A DNA stretch of 64,000 nt from JBASEY01 sp049652745 (GTDB lineage Bacteria; CSSED10-310), in assembly GCA_049652745.1 (NCBI GenBank), contig JBASEY010000027.1:1-64000 (forward strand), written 5' to 3'. A program made the translations under genes and the position numbers. How positions within the stretch are numbered: position 1 is the stretch's first letter; every line of letters starts with the position of its first letter. The notes beneath the pieces are model-generated. The model did not search any database, had not been told where the DNA came from, and saw only the letters and a list, made by a program, of their open reading frames with translations. This document shows positions 1 through 8,841 of the stretch, piece after piece.

Positions 1-372
1 TCAACAAATTTTTAACTTATTCGTGGCACTACATTTTAACTTTTTTCAACACCGCTTCAGCGCAAAGCCTTGATTTTACTCGATTCAGTTTTCAAACGTT
101 GGGTACAACTGTTAAAGATGAGTTTAAGTTCCAGCGGTAGTTTTACTTGAAGACAGAGAGATTAAAAATGGATACAAGCCTAATTGGGCTTTTTCGCTCT
201 TGAAAATTATTTTGAGTTCTGAAAAAATTAAGTAAATTGTTGCATACGTTGAAATGTTGAGGGAGAGAAACAATTCTAAAAAATAGTTATTCCAAAAAGA
301 TAAAGTTGATCTCTAATATTGCTCGATATTTCTTCAATCATCAGTCGTTCAAGAAGGTGGAGTTTATCAATT
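1..372. other. Upstream gap, no gene recognised
   Basis: No credible coding sequence is seen on either strand. The stretch is AT-rich. It holds one small hairpin (176-191) followed by a short T-run, listed separately, and the purine-rich ribosome-binding region AAGAAGGTGGAG at about 351-362 for the gene starting at 373. Confidence 0.6.
176..195 (+). terminator. Weak candidate intrinsic terminator
   Basis: AAGCC (176-180), loop TAATTG, GGCTT (187-191), with T residues running to 194. The stem is only 5 bp, so this is a weak call. It could end transcription of a gene lying before the window. Confidence 0.3.
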
Positions 373-2883
373 ATGAAAAACTTTAATTGGTGGATCAAAA
401 CAGTGATTCTTTCGATCATCCTGATGTGGTGTTGGCTGCCGTCGGCGGACGCTGGTGTCGACATCGATGTCGAGATGCGTTTGAATGATGGCGGGTTCAT
501 TTCATTCGACCACTTCAAGGCCGAACTTTACCTGAACAATCATGGCGCGATGACGCCTGGGGCGACCATCTTCGGTATTCTTGAAGTGCTGGGTGAATAT
601 TTCTTCTGGCCGTCATTCTCACAGGACGTGAATTTTGAAATTCATGATATTCACCCTGATGAATCCCATGTAATTTTCCTGGAGTTTGATTTCGAAAATA
701 TCGACGCGTTTATCCCGTTTGGTCCGATGCGGTTTTGGGGCGCCTGGTTTCTGGACATGGATACCTGGAACTATGATTATCAGGATTTCTGGCTTGATTC
801 CGCTCACAAGTGGACCCCAACCCCCATGCCGACCGATACGCCCATGGACCCGACATCGACTCCTGTACCGACCGATACGCCCTTTGACCCGACATCGACT
901 CCTGTACCAACCGATACGCCCATAAATCCGACATCGACTCCTATACCGACTAATACGCCCATAGACCCGACATCGACCCCCATACCGACCGATACGCCCT
1001 TTGACCCGACATCGACCCCCATGCCGACTGATACGCCCATGCCGACCGATACGCCCATACCTCCGACATCGACTCCGATTCCTGCGCCCGGTGATTTGCT
1101 TGCAACAGCTCCGATTATCGGCAACATGCGGCTGGTACCTGCTGGAGCGTTCCTACAGGGATCACCGGATACGGAGCCCTGCCGCCATGACAATGAAGGG
1201 CCTCAGTTTACGCACATTTTGACGAGGAACCTCGCGGTGATGGAAACGGAGGTTTCCCGTCAAATTTGGACGGATCTTAGAGCTGTTCAAGGGACATTGC
1301 CGTATGATCCAAGTGATACGAGTAAGAGCCCAACCATGAACCACCCTGTGCAGCAAAACTCCTGGTACGAGTCGGTGTTGTTTGCGAATCTGTTATCGGT
1401 GCAGAACGGTTTCACGCGGTGCTATTACACGGATGCCGGATATACGGCACCTGTGACAGTTTCGAATTATACGACTGAACCAATCTACTGTAATTTCAAT
1501 GCGGACGGGTATCGCCTGCCGACAGAAGGAGAATGGGAATACTTTGCCCGTGCCGGCACCAGTGGCCCGTTTTCGTGTGACGAACTGAATTATAATTCCG
1601 GCAATTGTAATTCCTGCACGCCGGGGACACATTCAACGCTGGAGCAATATTGTGTTTATTGTGCAAACGATCCCGGTACGGCTGAAATTGTGGGAAGCAA
1701 GCTGCCGAATCCCTGGAATCTGAAAGATGTGCATGGGAATGTCTGGGAATGGTGCTGGGACTGGTTTGCAGATTCTTATCCAATGGGAACGGTGACCGAC
1801 TACGTCGGCCCGGGTTCCGGTTCCAACCGCGTCTGTCGGAGCGGCAATTGGGGCAACCCCGCCAACCCCTGCCGGTCAGCGTCTCGCTTTTTTAGTAATC
1901 CGTCGACCAAGGGCAGCATCAGGGGCTTTCGCCTGGTACAAACATACGATCCTGACGCTCCTACTCCGACTCCAAGCCCGACTCCCATCGACACACCAAC
2001 CCCGATTCCTGTTCCGGGTGATTTGTTTGCCACAGATCCGCTTGTGGGAAACATGCGGTTTGTGCCTGCCGGATCGTTCACGCAGGGATCGCTGTTTCTA
2101 GAAGCCTGCCGACAAGGCGATGAAGGACCTCGGTTCACGCACATTTTGACGAAGAGCATCGCCGTGATGGAAACGGAGGTTTCTCGTCAGATGTGGGCAG
2201 ATCTTCAAGCTGTTCAAGTGACATTGCCGGCTGATCCAAGTGATATCATTTACAGCCCGAGCATGAACCACCCTGTGCAGCTAAACACCTGGTATGAGTC
2301 GGTGTTGTTTGCGAACCTGTTATCAGTGCAGAACGGTTTCATGCGGTGCTATTACACGGATGTCGAATATACAATACCTGTGACGGCTTCGAATTATACG
2401 ACTGAACCAATCTATTGTAATTTCAATGCGGACGGGTATCGCTTGCCGACAGAAGGGGAATGGGAATACTTTACCCGTGCCGGCACCAATGGCCCGTTTT
2501 CGTGTGATGAACTGGATTATAATTCCGGTAATTGTGCTTCCTGTACGCCTGGGAAACTTCAGACGCTGGAGAAGTATTGTGTTTACTGCGCCAACGATCC
2601 CGGTACGGCGGAAGTTGTGGGAAGTAAGCTTCCGAATCCCTGGAATCTGAAGGATGTGCATGGGAATGTATGGGAGTGGTGTTGGGACTGGTATGCAGAT
2701 TCTTATCCAACGGGAACGATGGCCGACTATCCCGGTCCGGATTCCGGTTCCGAGCGCGTCGCCCGGGGCGGCACTTGGTACTTTGAAGCCTTTTTGTGCC
2801 GGTCTGCATGTCGCCAAAAATCCCCGCCGTATTGGCCAGGCGATCTCTTGGGCTTTCGCCTGGTGAGAACAATTTCGCCTTGA
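373..2883 (+). CDS. Secreted protein with Pro-Thr repeat linker and two SUMF1-fold domains
   Basis: The start is taken at ATG 373, giving a lysine, a hydrophobic stretch and an Ala-Asp-Ala signal-peptidase-like end; a longer frame from 319 would put non-signal residues first. The 836 aa product has an unrecognised beta-rich N-terminal part (about 25-145), a Pro/Thr linker (about 146-239) and two formylglycine-generating-enzyme (SUMF1) fold domains (about 248-525 and 556-836), each with RLPTEGEWEY and DVHGNVWEWCWDW signatures. The two copies are close at both DNA and protein level, so this is an internal duplication. In FGE the active site needs two cysteines near the C-terminal Gly-Ser/Thr-Trp motif. 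Here only the second (NPCRSA; FLCRSA) is present, so formylglycine formation is unlikely. A binding or structural role at the cell surface is inferred. Confidence 0.85.
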   Translation: MKNFNWWIKTVILSIILMWCWLPSADAGVDIDVEMRLNDGGFISFDHFKAELYLNNHGAMTPGATIFGILEVLGEYFFWPSFSQDVNFEIHDIHPDESHVIFLEFDFENIDAFIPFGPMRFWGAWFLDMDTWNYDYQDFWLDSAHKWTPTPMPTDTPMDPTSTPVPTDTPFDPTSTPVPTDTPINPTSTPIPTNTPIDPTSTPIPTDTPFDPTSTPMPTDTPMPTDTPIPPTSTPIPAPGDLLATAPIIGNMRLVPAGAFLQGSPDTEPCRHDNEGPQFTHILTRNLAVMETEVSRQIWTDLRAVQGTLPYDPSDTSKSPTMNHPVQQNSWYESVLFANLLSVQNGFTRCYYTDAGYTAPVTVSNYTTEPIYCNFNADGYRLPTEGEWEYFARAGTSGPFSCDELNYNSGNCNSCTPGTHSTLEQYCVYCANDPGTAEIVGSKLPNPWNLKDVHGNVWEWCWDWFADSYPMGTVTDYVGPGSGSNRVCRSGNWGNPANPCRSASRFFSNPSTKGSIRGFRLVQTYDPDAPTPTPSPTPIDTPTPIPVPGDLFATDPLVGNMRFVPAGSFTQGSLFLEACRQGDEGPRFTHILTKSIAVMETEVSRQMWADLQAVQVTLPADPSDIIYSPSMNHPVQLNTWYESVLFANLLSVQNGFMRCYYTDVEYTIPVTASNYTTEPIYCNFNADGYRLPTEGEWEYFTRAGTNGPFSCDELDYNSGNCASCTPGKLQTLEKYCVYCANDPGTAEVVGSKLPNPWNLKDVHGNVWEWCWDWYADSYPTGTMADYPGPDSGSERVARGGTWYFEAFLCRSACRQKSPPYWPGDLLGFRLVRTISP
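823..1090 (+). repeat. 42-bp tandem repeat encoding Pro-Thr linker
   Basis: About six copies of a 42-bp unit encoding the pattern P-T-D-T-P-x-D-P-T-S-T-P-x-P, with a shortened unit near the end. Differences are mostly at the variable x codons (Met, Val, Phe, Ile, Asn). It is an extended spacer inside the SUMF1-fold protein and probably changes copy number by slippage. Confidence 0.85.
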
Positions 2884-3253
2884 TGTGTGCTCCGGGAAGC
2901 TGTCATGCGCTGTGTTCTTACTATCGAGGAATGCTGTTTTTGTTAACCACGAATAGACGCAGATAACATTTCGACCAACAATAGGATTCCATATTTGCAG
3001 GGGCGGTTCGCTAACCGCCCCACCTGTCTCCCACATATTGATACAGACGCACTACTCATTGTGTTCATCTGCGGATGAAAAAAGCCTCCTAAGGATTGAG
3101 CGAACAATATTCTATCGATAAGACATCATTAGCGTTCATTCCAAGCGACATCGCCGTCTAAATAGAATGATTGCATTCATCTTGGTTTGTGAATATCCTT
3201 AATTGTCAGGGTATAGATCCCTCGATTGGTTGGAAAAACCAGGATAATCAGAA
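2884..3253. other. Intergenic region with palindrome and degenerate repeat-like sequence
   Basis: No gene is seen. It contains the 9-bp perfect hairpin at 3000-3021 and, flanking it, ACCACGAATAGACGCAGAT (2946-2964) and CATCTGCGGATG (about 3066-3077). These look like fragments of the dispersed intergenic repeat sequences seen in many environmental bacterial genomes. AGGA at 3241-3244 may serve the GTG start at 3254. Confidence 0.45.
3000..3021. repeat. REP-like palindrome
   Basis: GGGGCGGTT / AACCGCCCC, a 9-bp perfect stem with loop CGCT. It is GC-rich in an AT-rich gap and has no T-run, so it fits a REP-type intergenic palindrome better than a terminator. Only one copy was noticed in this window. 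Confidence 0.45.
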
Positions 3254-4066
3254 GTGTTTTTCAGTTTTATAAAGAAAAATTTGGACGAACGCCGCTTTTA
3301 CGCCGCTGCTGAAAAACGGCTGAACGACGCCCGTAATGGAGTCTGGCCGGAGGATTCAGAGCAATGGATCAGAAAAAACTTATCTCATTCGAATTGGCAA
3401 GTTAGAAACATCGTTGTGAAGCTTATTCATAGAGGTAAGCTTTTGGAGTTTTCACCCAATCTCATTCAATTCCTGACCAGCGGATTACAAGTGGGTTTTA
3501 TCCGCAGAAACAGCGCTATCGCTCTTGCTTCGTTTGAGAGTGACGATGCTATTGTTGAAGCCTTCAAAATCGGCTTGGAGGATCCCTATTGGGAAGTGCG
3601 GACTGCGTGTGCCAAAGGACTGGCAGCCCAAGGCAGAGCGGATAGTGAACTGACCGAGCTGATCATTCAAAAGATTTACCGAAAACCACTTGATAAAATA
3701 CCCTCATATCCAATATTTCGTCCCAAGCGAATATATCGAGAAAAAAACTTTGAGGTTCGAGCGGCATTATTCAGAGTTCTTGGGACGGTCATGGCGGAAA
3801 AAAAACATATACATGCGTTGGAAATACCGCTGGAGGAGGATATTTGGAAGGTGCGCGAAGCCGCCTTGGAAGCTTTTGTCAACGCTTCACAAAGGCTGGG
3901 ATATACACCTGAACAAGTGAAAGAGACGTTGTCTCGATTAGATCTGACCAGCACTGAATTCATTCCGACGTTTCCGATTCGGCAGACATTATCGACTTTG
4001 TCCGCTTTGCATGACGAAGACATGGACAATGGTTTGAACAATCAGGTGAAGCATCATGCTGTATAA
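3254..4066 (+). CDS. HEAT-repeat-like helical protein
   Basis: This 270 aa protein has no signal peptide and consists of repeated paired helices of HEAT/PBS-lyase type. Examples are the segments around WQVRNIVVKLI, VGFIRRNSAIALASF, YWEVRTACAKGLAAQG, FEVRAALFRVLG and IWKVREAALEAFV, each with the characteristic V-R pair. Such arrays usually act as protein-binding scaffolds, and no catalytic motif is seen. The start is GTG with AGGA about 9 nt upstream. The end overlaps the start of mraY by 11 bp, so the two are probably translated together. A link to cell-wall synthesis is only suggested by that position. Confidence 0.7.
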   Translation: MFFSFIKKNLDERRFYAAAEKRLNDARNGVWPEDSEQWIRKNLSHSNWQVRNIVVKLIHRGKLLEFSPNLIQFLTSGLQVGFIRRNSAIALASFESDDAIVEAFKIGLEDPYWEVRTACAKGLAAQGRADSELTELIIQKIYRKPLDKIPSYPIFRPKRIYREKNFEVRAALFRVLGTVMAEKKHIHALEIPLEEDIWKVREAALEAFVNASQRLGYTPEQVKETLSRLDLTSTEFIPTFPIRQTLSTLSALHDEDMDNGLNNQVKHHAV

Positions 4067-5159
4067 ACTTTTTACGCTTCTAAACCAACATTTCGATTCG
4101 CTTTCCTGGCTAAGACTTTTCAGTTATATCACTCTTCGAGCGATTTTTGCTTCCGTTTCGGCGTTTCTAATGTCCCTTTTCTTCGCCCCACCCTTGATCC
4201 GATGGCTTAAAAAACGCGGATCGACCGATATTGCCTGGGGTTATGGTCTGGTAAACGTGCAATCTAAAAGCGGCACTCCCACCATGGGCGGCTTTCTCAT
4301 ATTGGCGGCAATTTTAGCATCCACCTTGCTATGGTGTGACCTGAGCAACAGGTTCATTCAATTATTGCTCAGTGCTACGCTTTGGTTCGGATGTATCGGC
4401 GCCTGGGACGATTATTTGAAGTTGCGCCTTAAGTCTAAAGCAGGATTGTCAGAAACGAAAAAAATTTTGCTCCAAGTTCTATTCGGCATATTTCTAAGTT
4501 TTATCTATCTTTCCCCTTCCCTGTCGCCTGTTCCATCGCATCTGGCGACCAAACTGTTTTTGCCTTTCTTGAAAAACCCTATCGCTGATCTGGGCATGTT
4601 TTATGCGCTTTTCATCATTTTCGTGATTGTCGCCATCTCGAATTCAGTCAATCTTGCAGACGGATTGGATGGTCTGGCTATTGTCCCCGCTTTTTTCGTC
4701 GCGGCGGTTTTCGGAGCTTTTTCATATGTGATCGGCAACAGCGTCATCGCAGAATACCTGCTGTTTGACTTTATGCCGGGTTCTGGAGAAATCTTGATTT
4801 TCTGCTCGGCTATGATCGGTTCAGGAATCGGCTTTCTTTGGTACAATTCCTATCCTGCCCAAATTTTTATGGGCGATACCGGCTCTTTGGCTCTGGGAGG
4901 ACTGCTGGGAACGGTTGCCGTTCTTATCAAACAAGAATTTTTATTTATGATAGCCGGCGGAGTCTTCGTAGCGGAAGCCGCCAGCGTTTTTCTGACGAAG
5001 TATATCTTTTTGCCCAAAGGAAGGCGGTTTTTCTTTCGAGCTCCAATGCATCATTCTTTGCAATATCGAGGCCTTGCAGAAACCAAAGTTGTCGTCAGAT
5101 TATGGATCGTCGCTGCCATTTTGGCATTGTTCGCCGCTTCAGCATTGAAAATACGGTAA
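4056..5159 (+). CDS. mraY: Phospho-N-acetylmuramoyl-pentapeptide transferase MraY
   Basis: This integral membrane enzyme transfers phospho-MurNAc-pentapeptide from UDP to undecaprenyl phosphate, giving lipid I. The 367 aa length and multiple transmembrane helices fit the family. Motifs seen: KSGTPTMGG (71-79), NLADGLDGLA (about 199-208) with the Asp residues used for Mg2+ and catalysis, MGDTGSLALGG (about 272-282) and MHHSLQ (about 331-336). In many bacteria mraY sits between murF and murD. Here it stands alone behind a HEAT-repeat gene, with murG and murC about 18 kb away. Confidence 0.93.
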   Translation: MLYKLFTLLNQHFDSLSWLRLFSYITLRAIFASVSAFLMSLFFAPPLIRWLKKRGSTDIAWGYGLVNVQSKSGTPTMGGFLILAAILASTLLWCDLSNRFIQLLLSATLWFGCIGAWDDYLKLRLKSKAGLSETKKILLQVLFGIFLSFIYLSPSLSPVPSHLATKLFLPFLKNPIADLGMFYALFIIFVIVAISNSVNLADGLDGLAIVPAFFVAAVFGAFSYVIGNSVIAEYLLFDFMPGSGEILIFCSAMIGSGIGFLWYNSYPAQIFMGDTGSLALGGLLGTVAVLIKQEFLFMIAGGVFVAEAASVFLTKYIFLPKGRRFFFRAPMHHSLQYRGLAETKVVVRLWIVAAILALFAASALKIR

Positions 5160-5220
5160 AACATACTATACTTTAATAGATGTCTGTCAGTAATGGAACG
5201 TCAATAAAAGGAGAGTATCG

Positions 5221-5769
5221 ATGAAAAAGTTCTTTTTAGTTTTGCTCGCTTTTTCCATTTTCTTTCCAGTTGTATCGAAAGCCGGTGATCATGCGTTAGG
5301 TGTTGGCTTTCAATATTTTTATACCCTGAAAGAAATCAGTGATGACTTGGAAGAATCCGTTTCATCGGCGTTTAAAAGAGATGGTCTTGGTATAAATTTT
5401 TCCTATTGTTACAAGCCTAATAAACACTTGGGGGTTTCAGGGGAGCTTCAATTTTATCCCGATGGATACTTGGACGCCAAATCCGCTGTATCGCCAAGAC
5501 TGCTGCTACTGCTGGGCCAGTCTTTTTATGGAGGTGTCGGTATAGGCTGGAACAACGTCAAATGGCGGGATGAAACAAAGGATCTTCATATTTCAGGTGA
5601 TTGGACAAAGTCATTTTATTTGTTGAGAGCCGGTTTGGAATTCCCAATTCTGGCCGAACACCTTCGATTAAATTTTCATGCAAATTATGAATTCAATTAC
5701 TGGAACGATGTAAAAGAGTTCGATTCAGATATCCTGACCTTTGGAGCAGGGATTAAAATCGTTTTTTAG
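5221..5769 (+). CDS. Small outer-membrane beta-barrel-like protein
   Basis: The 182 aa product starts with a clear signal peptide (MKK, hydrophobic core, cleavage near SKAGD). The rest has alternating hydrophobic/polar strands rich in Gly and aromatic residues and ends in IVF, the aromatic C-terminal signature recognised by the BAM complex. An 8-stranded OmpW/OmpA-like barrel is a reasonable inference; no specific family is recognised. AAAGGAGAG lies 6-7 nt before the ATG. A terminator-like hairpin follows. Confidence 0.7.
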   Translation: MKKFFLVLLAFSIFFPVVSKAGDHALGVGFQYFYTLKEISDDLEESVSSAFKRDGLGINFSYCYKPNKHLGVSGELQFYPDGYLDAKSAVSPRLLLLLGQSFYGGVGIGWNNVKWRDETKDLHISGDWTKSFYLLRAGLEFPILAEHLRLNFHANYEFNYWNDVKEFDSDILTFGAGIKIVF

Positions 5770-5795
5770 TCCACCTACCAATCAAGGCTAATCGT

Positions 5796-5833
5796 AAACA
5801 GGTTCTAGGTTTCACGTTAAAAAAACCTGTTTT
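5796..5833. terminator. Candidate bidirectional terminator
   Basis: AAACAGGTT (5796-5804) pairs with AACCTGTTT (5824-5832), a 9-bp stem with a 19-nt loop. A-rich and T-rich flanks make it usable from both strands. It lies between the convergent outer-membrane protein gene and the FecR-like gene. Confidence 0.5.
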
Positions 5834-5858
5834 GATAAATACCGATTTTTACCGAAAT

Positions 5859-7640
5859 TTATTTCACTGAAAGCAGGATGCCGGCGGAATTGCTGCGGCC
5901 AATCGATTCAGAAGCTCCTTTTACTCCCAGCGAAGCGCCTGTTTTCAAAAGATTCGTTAATATATTTCCTGTGACAATCGATGTTCTGGATACGCCGACG
6001 GATACGTTTTCGGATAATCCGCTCTCATTGATCGGGGGTTTGGGTTTAGACGGAATGGCGGGTTGTTTACCGCGAAGATTGTTTTCCGGTGGTTTCGGCG
6101 CCTGTTGATGTTGAGGAGCTTGTTGCTGCGGACCTCGCTGCTGAGTGGGCTGATGCGGGGTCCGCTGCTGCGGAGCGCGTTGCTGCGGTTGTTGAATCGT
6201 ATTACCCGGTACCGCACGAGGCGGATCAAATTGCCTGTACGGCTGTTTCGGAGCTTGATGAAGTCCTCTCGAATCGGATGGACGGCTGACTCCACCTTCC
6301 CGCCATTCAGAATGCTGACGCTGTTGAATATCGGTGGCGGGAGGTGTTTCGCCTGTAGCCCAGCCTGGATGAGGTGTGCGTGACATGGGCTCATTGATGG
6401 TAGCGTCCGGCGACTGGCGACGAGACATCGAAGGCTTTAATGTTTCCGGTAATGAACCACGCCACTTGGCATCATCGGCGGAAAGCAATCGGTTGGCATT
6501 TCTTTGCACTGAAACACGATTCAACAATTGGTCTACGGTCTGAGCCGCTTCAACCGGGACACCGATAGCCAGCCTGCTGTTCAATGGAATTGCGCCTTCG
6601 CGTAACATTCCTGCAGAGTCCATATCGTCGTCGGGGTGAGCCGCTATCCAGTGAACGGAATGACCGGGGTTATATCTCCAATGAGCATAGTGGCCGCGCC
6701 AATACCAGCTTGGATACCACATCCAGCCACGTCCGGCAAAATAGCGCCAATAACCATAATGATAAACGGTCCAGCCCCAGGGCTCATAAGGTATCCATAT
6801 CCATCCCCAAGGCAGGATAAAATCCCAAAATCCCGCGTGGTACGGCATCCACCCAGATGCCACATACGGCATCCAATACCAGCCACTCTCGATATAAATC
6901 CATTTTCCATATCCATGCAGAGCCGCCGCCTGATCGGCGTATTCCGCCGGAGCTGCTTCAGCGGGAACCTGGTCGGTGTATTCATACGAATCCTGCAGCA
7001 ATCTGTCTCTTTCCAAATACCAGCCATCAAACAAATCATCCCGCAAAGGTCGAATCCGAGTCCAATTAGCCGTCCCCATAACACCTTGCCAGGTTTCGCC
7101 TTGTTCCAGACGAACGTGGCTATCGTTTAAATTTATCAATGCTCCGCCTTTAACGACCGTCACATAAACTGCCGTTAAGTCACTATCCAACGTGATTCGA
7201 ACCAGGCTGTCCAGGTCTGGATACAATATTCCATTTTCCAATTCGACCGATATTTGATGGGATATATACGACATTGGAAATGATCGTAAGGCGACAGCGC
7301 CGTACCAAAGTTTGATAACAGACGAACGCTGATCGGAAGCTCGCATGATAGAATCCATCAATTCGATTTTCGTATCATACCAGCCCCATCCCGTCACGCC
7401 GTCGCCCAGCCTGAATTCAAAAACTCCATCGGAGCCGGTCGCCAAGCGGTCACCCTTCATAAAAGGCATGTTCATTACCGCTTCCAGCGTATTTCCAGAT
7501 GTCGACGGCTGCATGACAACATCGCCCTTGACGTAAGAAATGCGGCTGCGTTGATCCGGTCTGGTTTCCACGCCTTGAGCCCATACACCGGTCATGGTCA
7601 ACGTAAATATAAGACTGAACACTTTGAGAATCTTAATCAT
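5859..7640 (-). CDS. Exported FecR-domain / DUF6600-like protein with Gln-Pro-rich tail
   Basis: The 593 aa product begins with a signal peptide cleaved near VWA-QG. A FecR-like beta-sandwich follows (about 33-190: ISYVKGDVVM, GDRLATGSDG, LYPDLDSLVRITL, VVKGGALINL). Then comes a Trp/Tyr-rich block (about 240-345; GWTVYHYGYWRYFAGRGW) typical of DUF6600 and a low-complexity Gln/Pro/Arg tail. No helical membrane anchor or sigma-factor partner is present, so classical FecR iron signalling is not indicated; a periplasmic or surface scaffold is more likely. GGAAGGAG precedes the ATG. A 133-bp gap separates it from asd upstream, so it is probably transcribed on its own. Confidence 0.75.
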   Translation of the reverse strand: MIKILKVFSLIFTLTMTGVWAQGVETRPDQRSRISYVKGDVVMQPSTSGNTLEAVMNMPFMKGDRLATGSDGVFEFRLGDGVTGWGWYDTKIELMDSIMRASDQRSSVIKLWYGAVALRSFPMSYISHQISVELENGILYPDLDSLVRITLDSDLTAVYVTVVKGGALINLNDSHVRLEQGETWQGVMGTANWTRIRPLRDDLFDGWYLERDRLLQDSYEYTDQVPAEAAPAEYADQAAALHGYGKWIYIESGWYWMPYVASGWMPYHAGFWDFILPWGWIWIPYEPWGWTVYHYGYWRYFAGRGWMWYPSWYWRGHYAHWRYNPGHSVHWIAAHPDDDMDSAGMLREGAIPLNSRLAIGVPVEAAQTVDQLLNRVSVQRNANRLLSADDAKWRGSLPETLKPSMSRRQSPDATINEPMSRTPHPGWATGETPPATDIQQRQHSEWREGGVSRPSDSRGLHQAPKQPYRQFDPPRAVPGNTIQQPQQRAPQQRTPHQPTQQRGPQQQAPQHQQAPKPPENNLRGKQPAIPSKPKPPINESGLSENVSVGVSRTSIVTGNILTNLLKTGASLGVKGASESIGRSNSAGILLSVK

Positions 7641-7773
7641 ATCTCAGACTCCTTCCGCTAAAAGGGAAGAGCAAATTTCATACCAAGAGAAAATACTTTG
7701 ATTTTCAATATAAACGCTTTCTGTCCTGTCATTGAAGAGCGACAAGTTGTCATTTCCAGATGACAGAATTCAA

Positions 7774-8841
7774 TTATTTCAGTCGACCGATAAAACCTTT
7801 TTTCGCCAGAAGCTCAGCTAAAAGTATAGCGCCTCCAGCCGCGCCACGGACAGTATTATGGCCTAAAATAACACATTTCCAGTCCATCACGGGGCAAGGT
7901 CGCAATCGCCCGACACTGACAGTCATCCCGGAGCCACGATCACGGTCAAGCAGAGGTTGCGGTCGGTCCGGTGAATTCAGATAGATGACTGGATATTCCG
8001 GACTGTTGGGTAATTGTAAATCTTGTATTTCAGGACGATAATTCCGCCAACACTCTAGAATGTCATTTTCTGTTGCATGCTTCGACAAAGTAAAGCTTAC
8101 ATGCATCAAGTGACCGTCTCTGACCGCAACACGCGTACACCCTGCACTGATAGTCATATCAGCCGGTTTGAATTTTCCAGCCTCCAAACGACCGAATATT
8201 TTCTTCGGCTCGGTTTCAAGCTTTGATTCTTCACCTAAAATATATGGAATAGTGTTATCCAGCATCGCCATCATGCTCAATCCGGGCACCCCTGCCCCGG
8301 ACACAGCTTGTGCAGTCGATACCAATATCTTTCGAATTCCAAACTTACGATGGACCGGATCCAGACCAAGCGACAGGGCTATCGTCGAACAATTGGGATT
8401 TGCTACGATGTAACCACGGCTTCTCAGTCGACACCGTTGATGCTCCAACATTGCCAGATGCTCCGAATTGATTTCGGGAATGATCAACGGCACATCCTCG
8501 GCCATTCGGTGAGCGCTGCTGTTGGACACTACCGGTATCCCTTCGGAAGCAAACTCGGTTTCAATTTGGGCGGCTTCCGAGGCAGGCAAGCTGGAGAAAA
8601 CCATATCCAGCGAATCATCAGGCTCGCATTTTTCCACTATCATCTGTTGTATCCAGGTTTCGGGTTCTTGCGGCAGCATCCAATTGACGGCTTGCCGGTA
8701 TGGCTTTCCTACTGATCTTTCCGACGCCATCAACTTATGAATTTTGAACCAAGGATGCGTCGACAACATTGAAACGAAGCGCATGCCGACCGCACCGGTT
8801 GCGCCTAAAATTCCAACTCGATAAGGCTGGATTGAACTCAT
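7774..8841 (-). CDS. asd: Aspartate-semialdehyde dehydrogenase, archaeal/fungal-type
   Basis: It reduces aspartyl-4-phosphate to aspartate semialdehyde for Lys/DAP, Met and Thr synthesis. The 355 aa protein has the NADP-binding GATGAVG (13-19), catalytic Cys151 in NPNCST, SGAGVPG (181-187), RDGH (241-244) with the acid-base His, and GHNTVRGAAGG near the end. The VRDGH form and length fit the archaeal/fungal-type subfamily rather than the E. coli type. Its start overlaps the upstream glycosyltransferase by 4 bp, so it is the last gene of a three-gene operon. The aspartate kinase that would act before it is at 36.6 kb. Confidence 0.92.
   Translation of the reverse strand: MSSIQPYRVGILGATGAVGMRFVSMLSTHPWFKIHKLMASERSVGKPYRQAVNWMLPQEPETWIQQMIVEKCEPDDSLDMVFSSLPASEAAQIETEFASEGIPVVSNSSAHRMAEDVPLIIPEINSEHLAMLEHQRCRLRSRGYIVANPNCSTIALSLGLDPVHRKFGIRKILVSTAQAVSGAGVPGLSMMAMLDNTIPYILGEESKLETEPKKIFGRLEAGKFKPADMTISAGCTRVAVRDGHLMHVSFTLSKHATENDILECWRNYRPEIQDLQLPNSPEYPVIYLNSPDRPQPLLDRDRGSGMTVSVGRLRPCPVMDWKCVILGHNTVRGAAGGAILLAELLAKKGFIGRLK

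Noticed and set aside
804..1193. Antisense frame of Gly-Val repeats
   Set aside because: It is the reverse reading of the 42-bp Pro-Thr repeat and has no start signal or independent homology.
2323..3036. Long antisense frame over the second SUMF1 domain
   Set aside because: It lies opposite a well-supported domain and is mirrored by a similar frame over the first copy, as expected from a duplicated coding sequence.
5957..6394. Overlapping frames in the FecR/DUF6600-like tail
   Set aside because: They are shadows of a low-complexity Gln/Pro-rich coding region.
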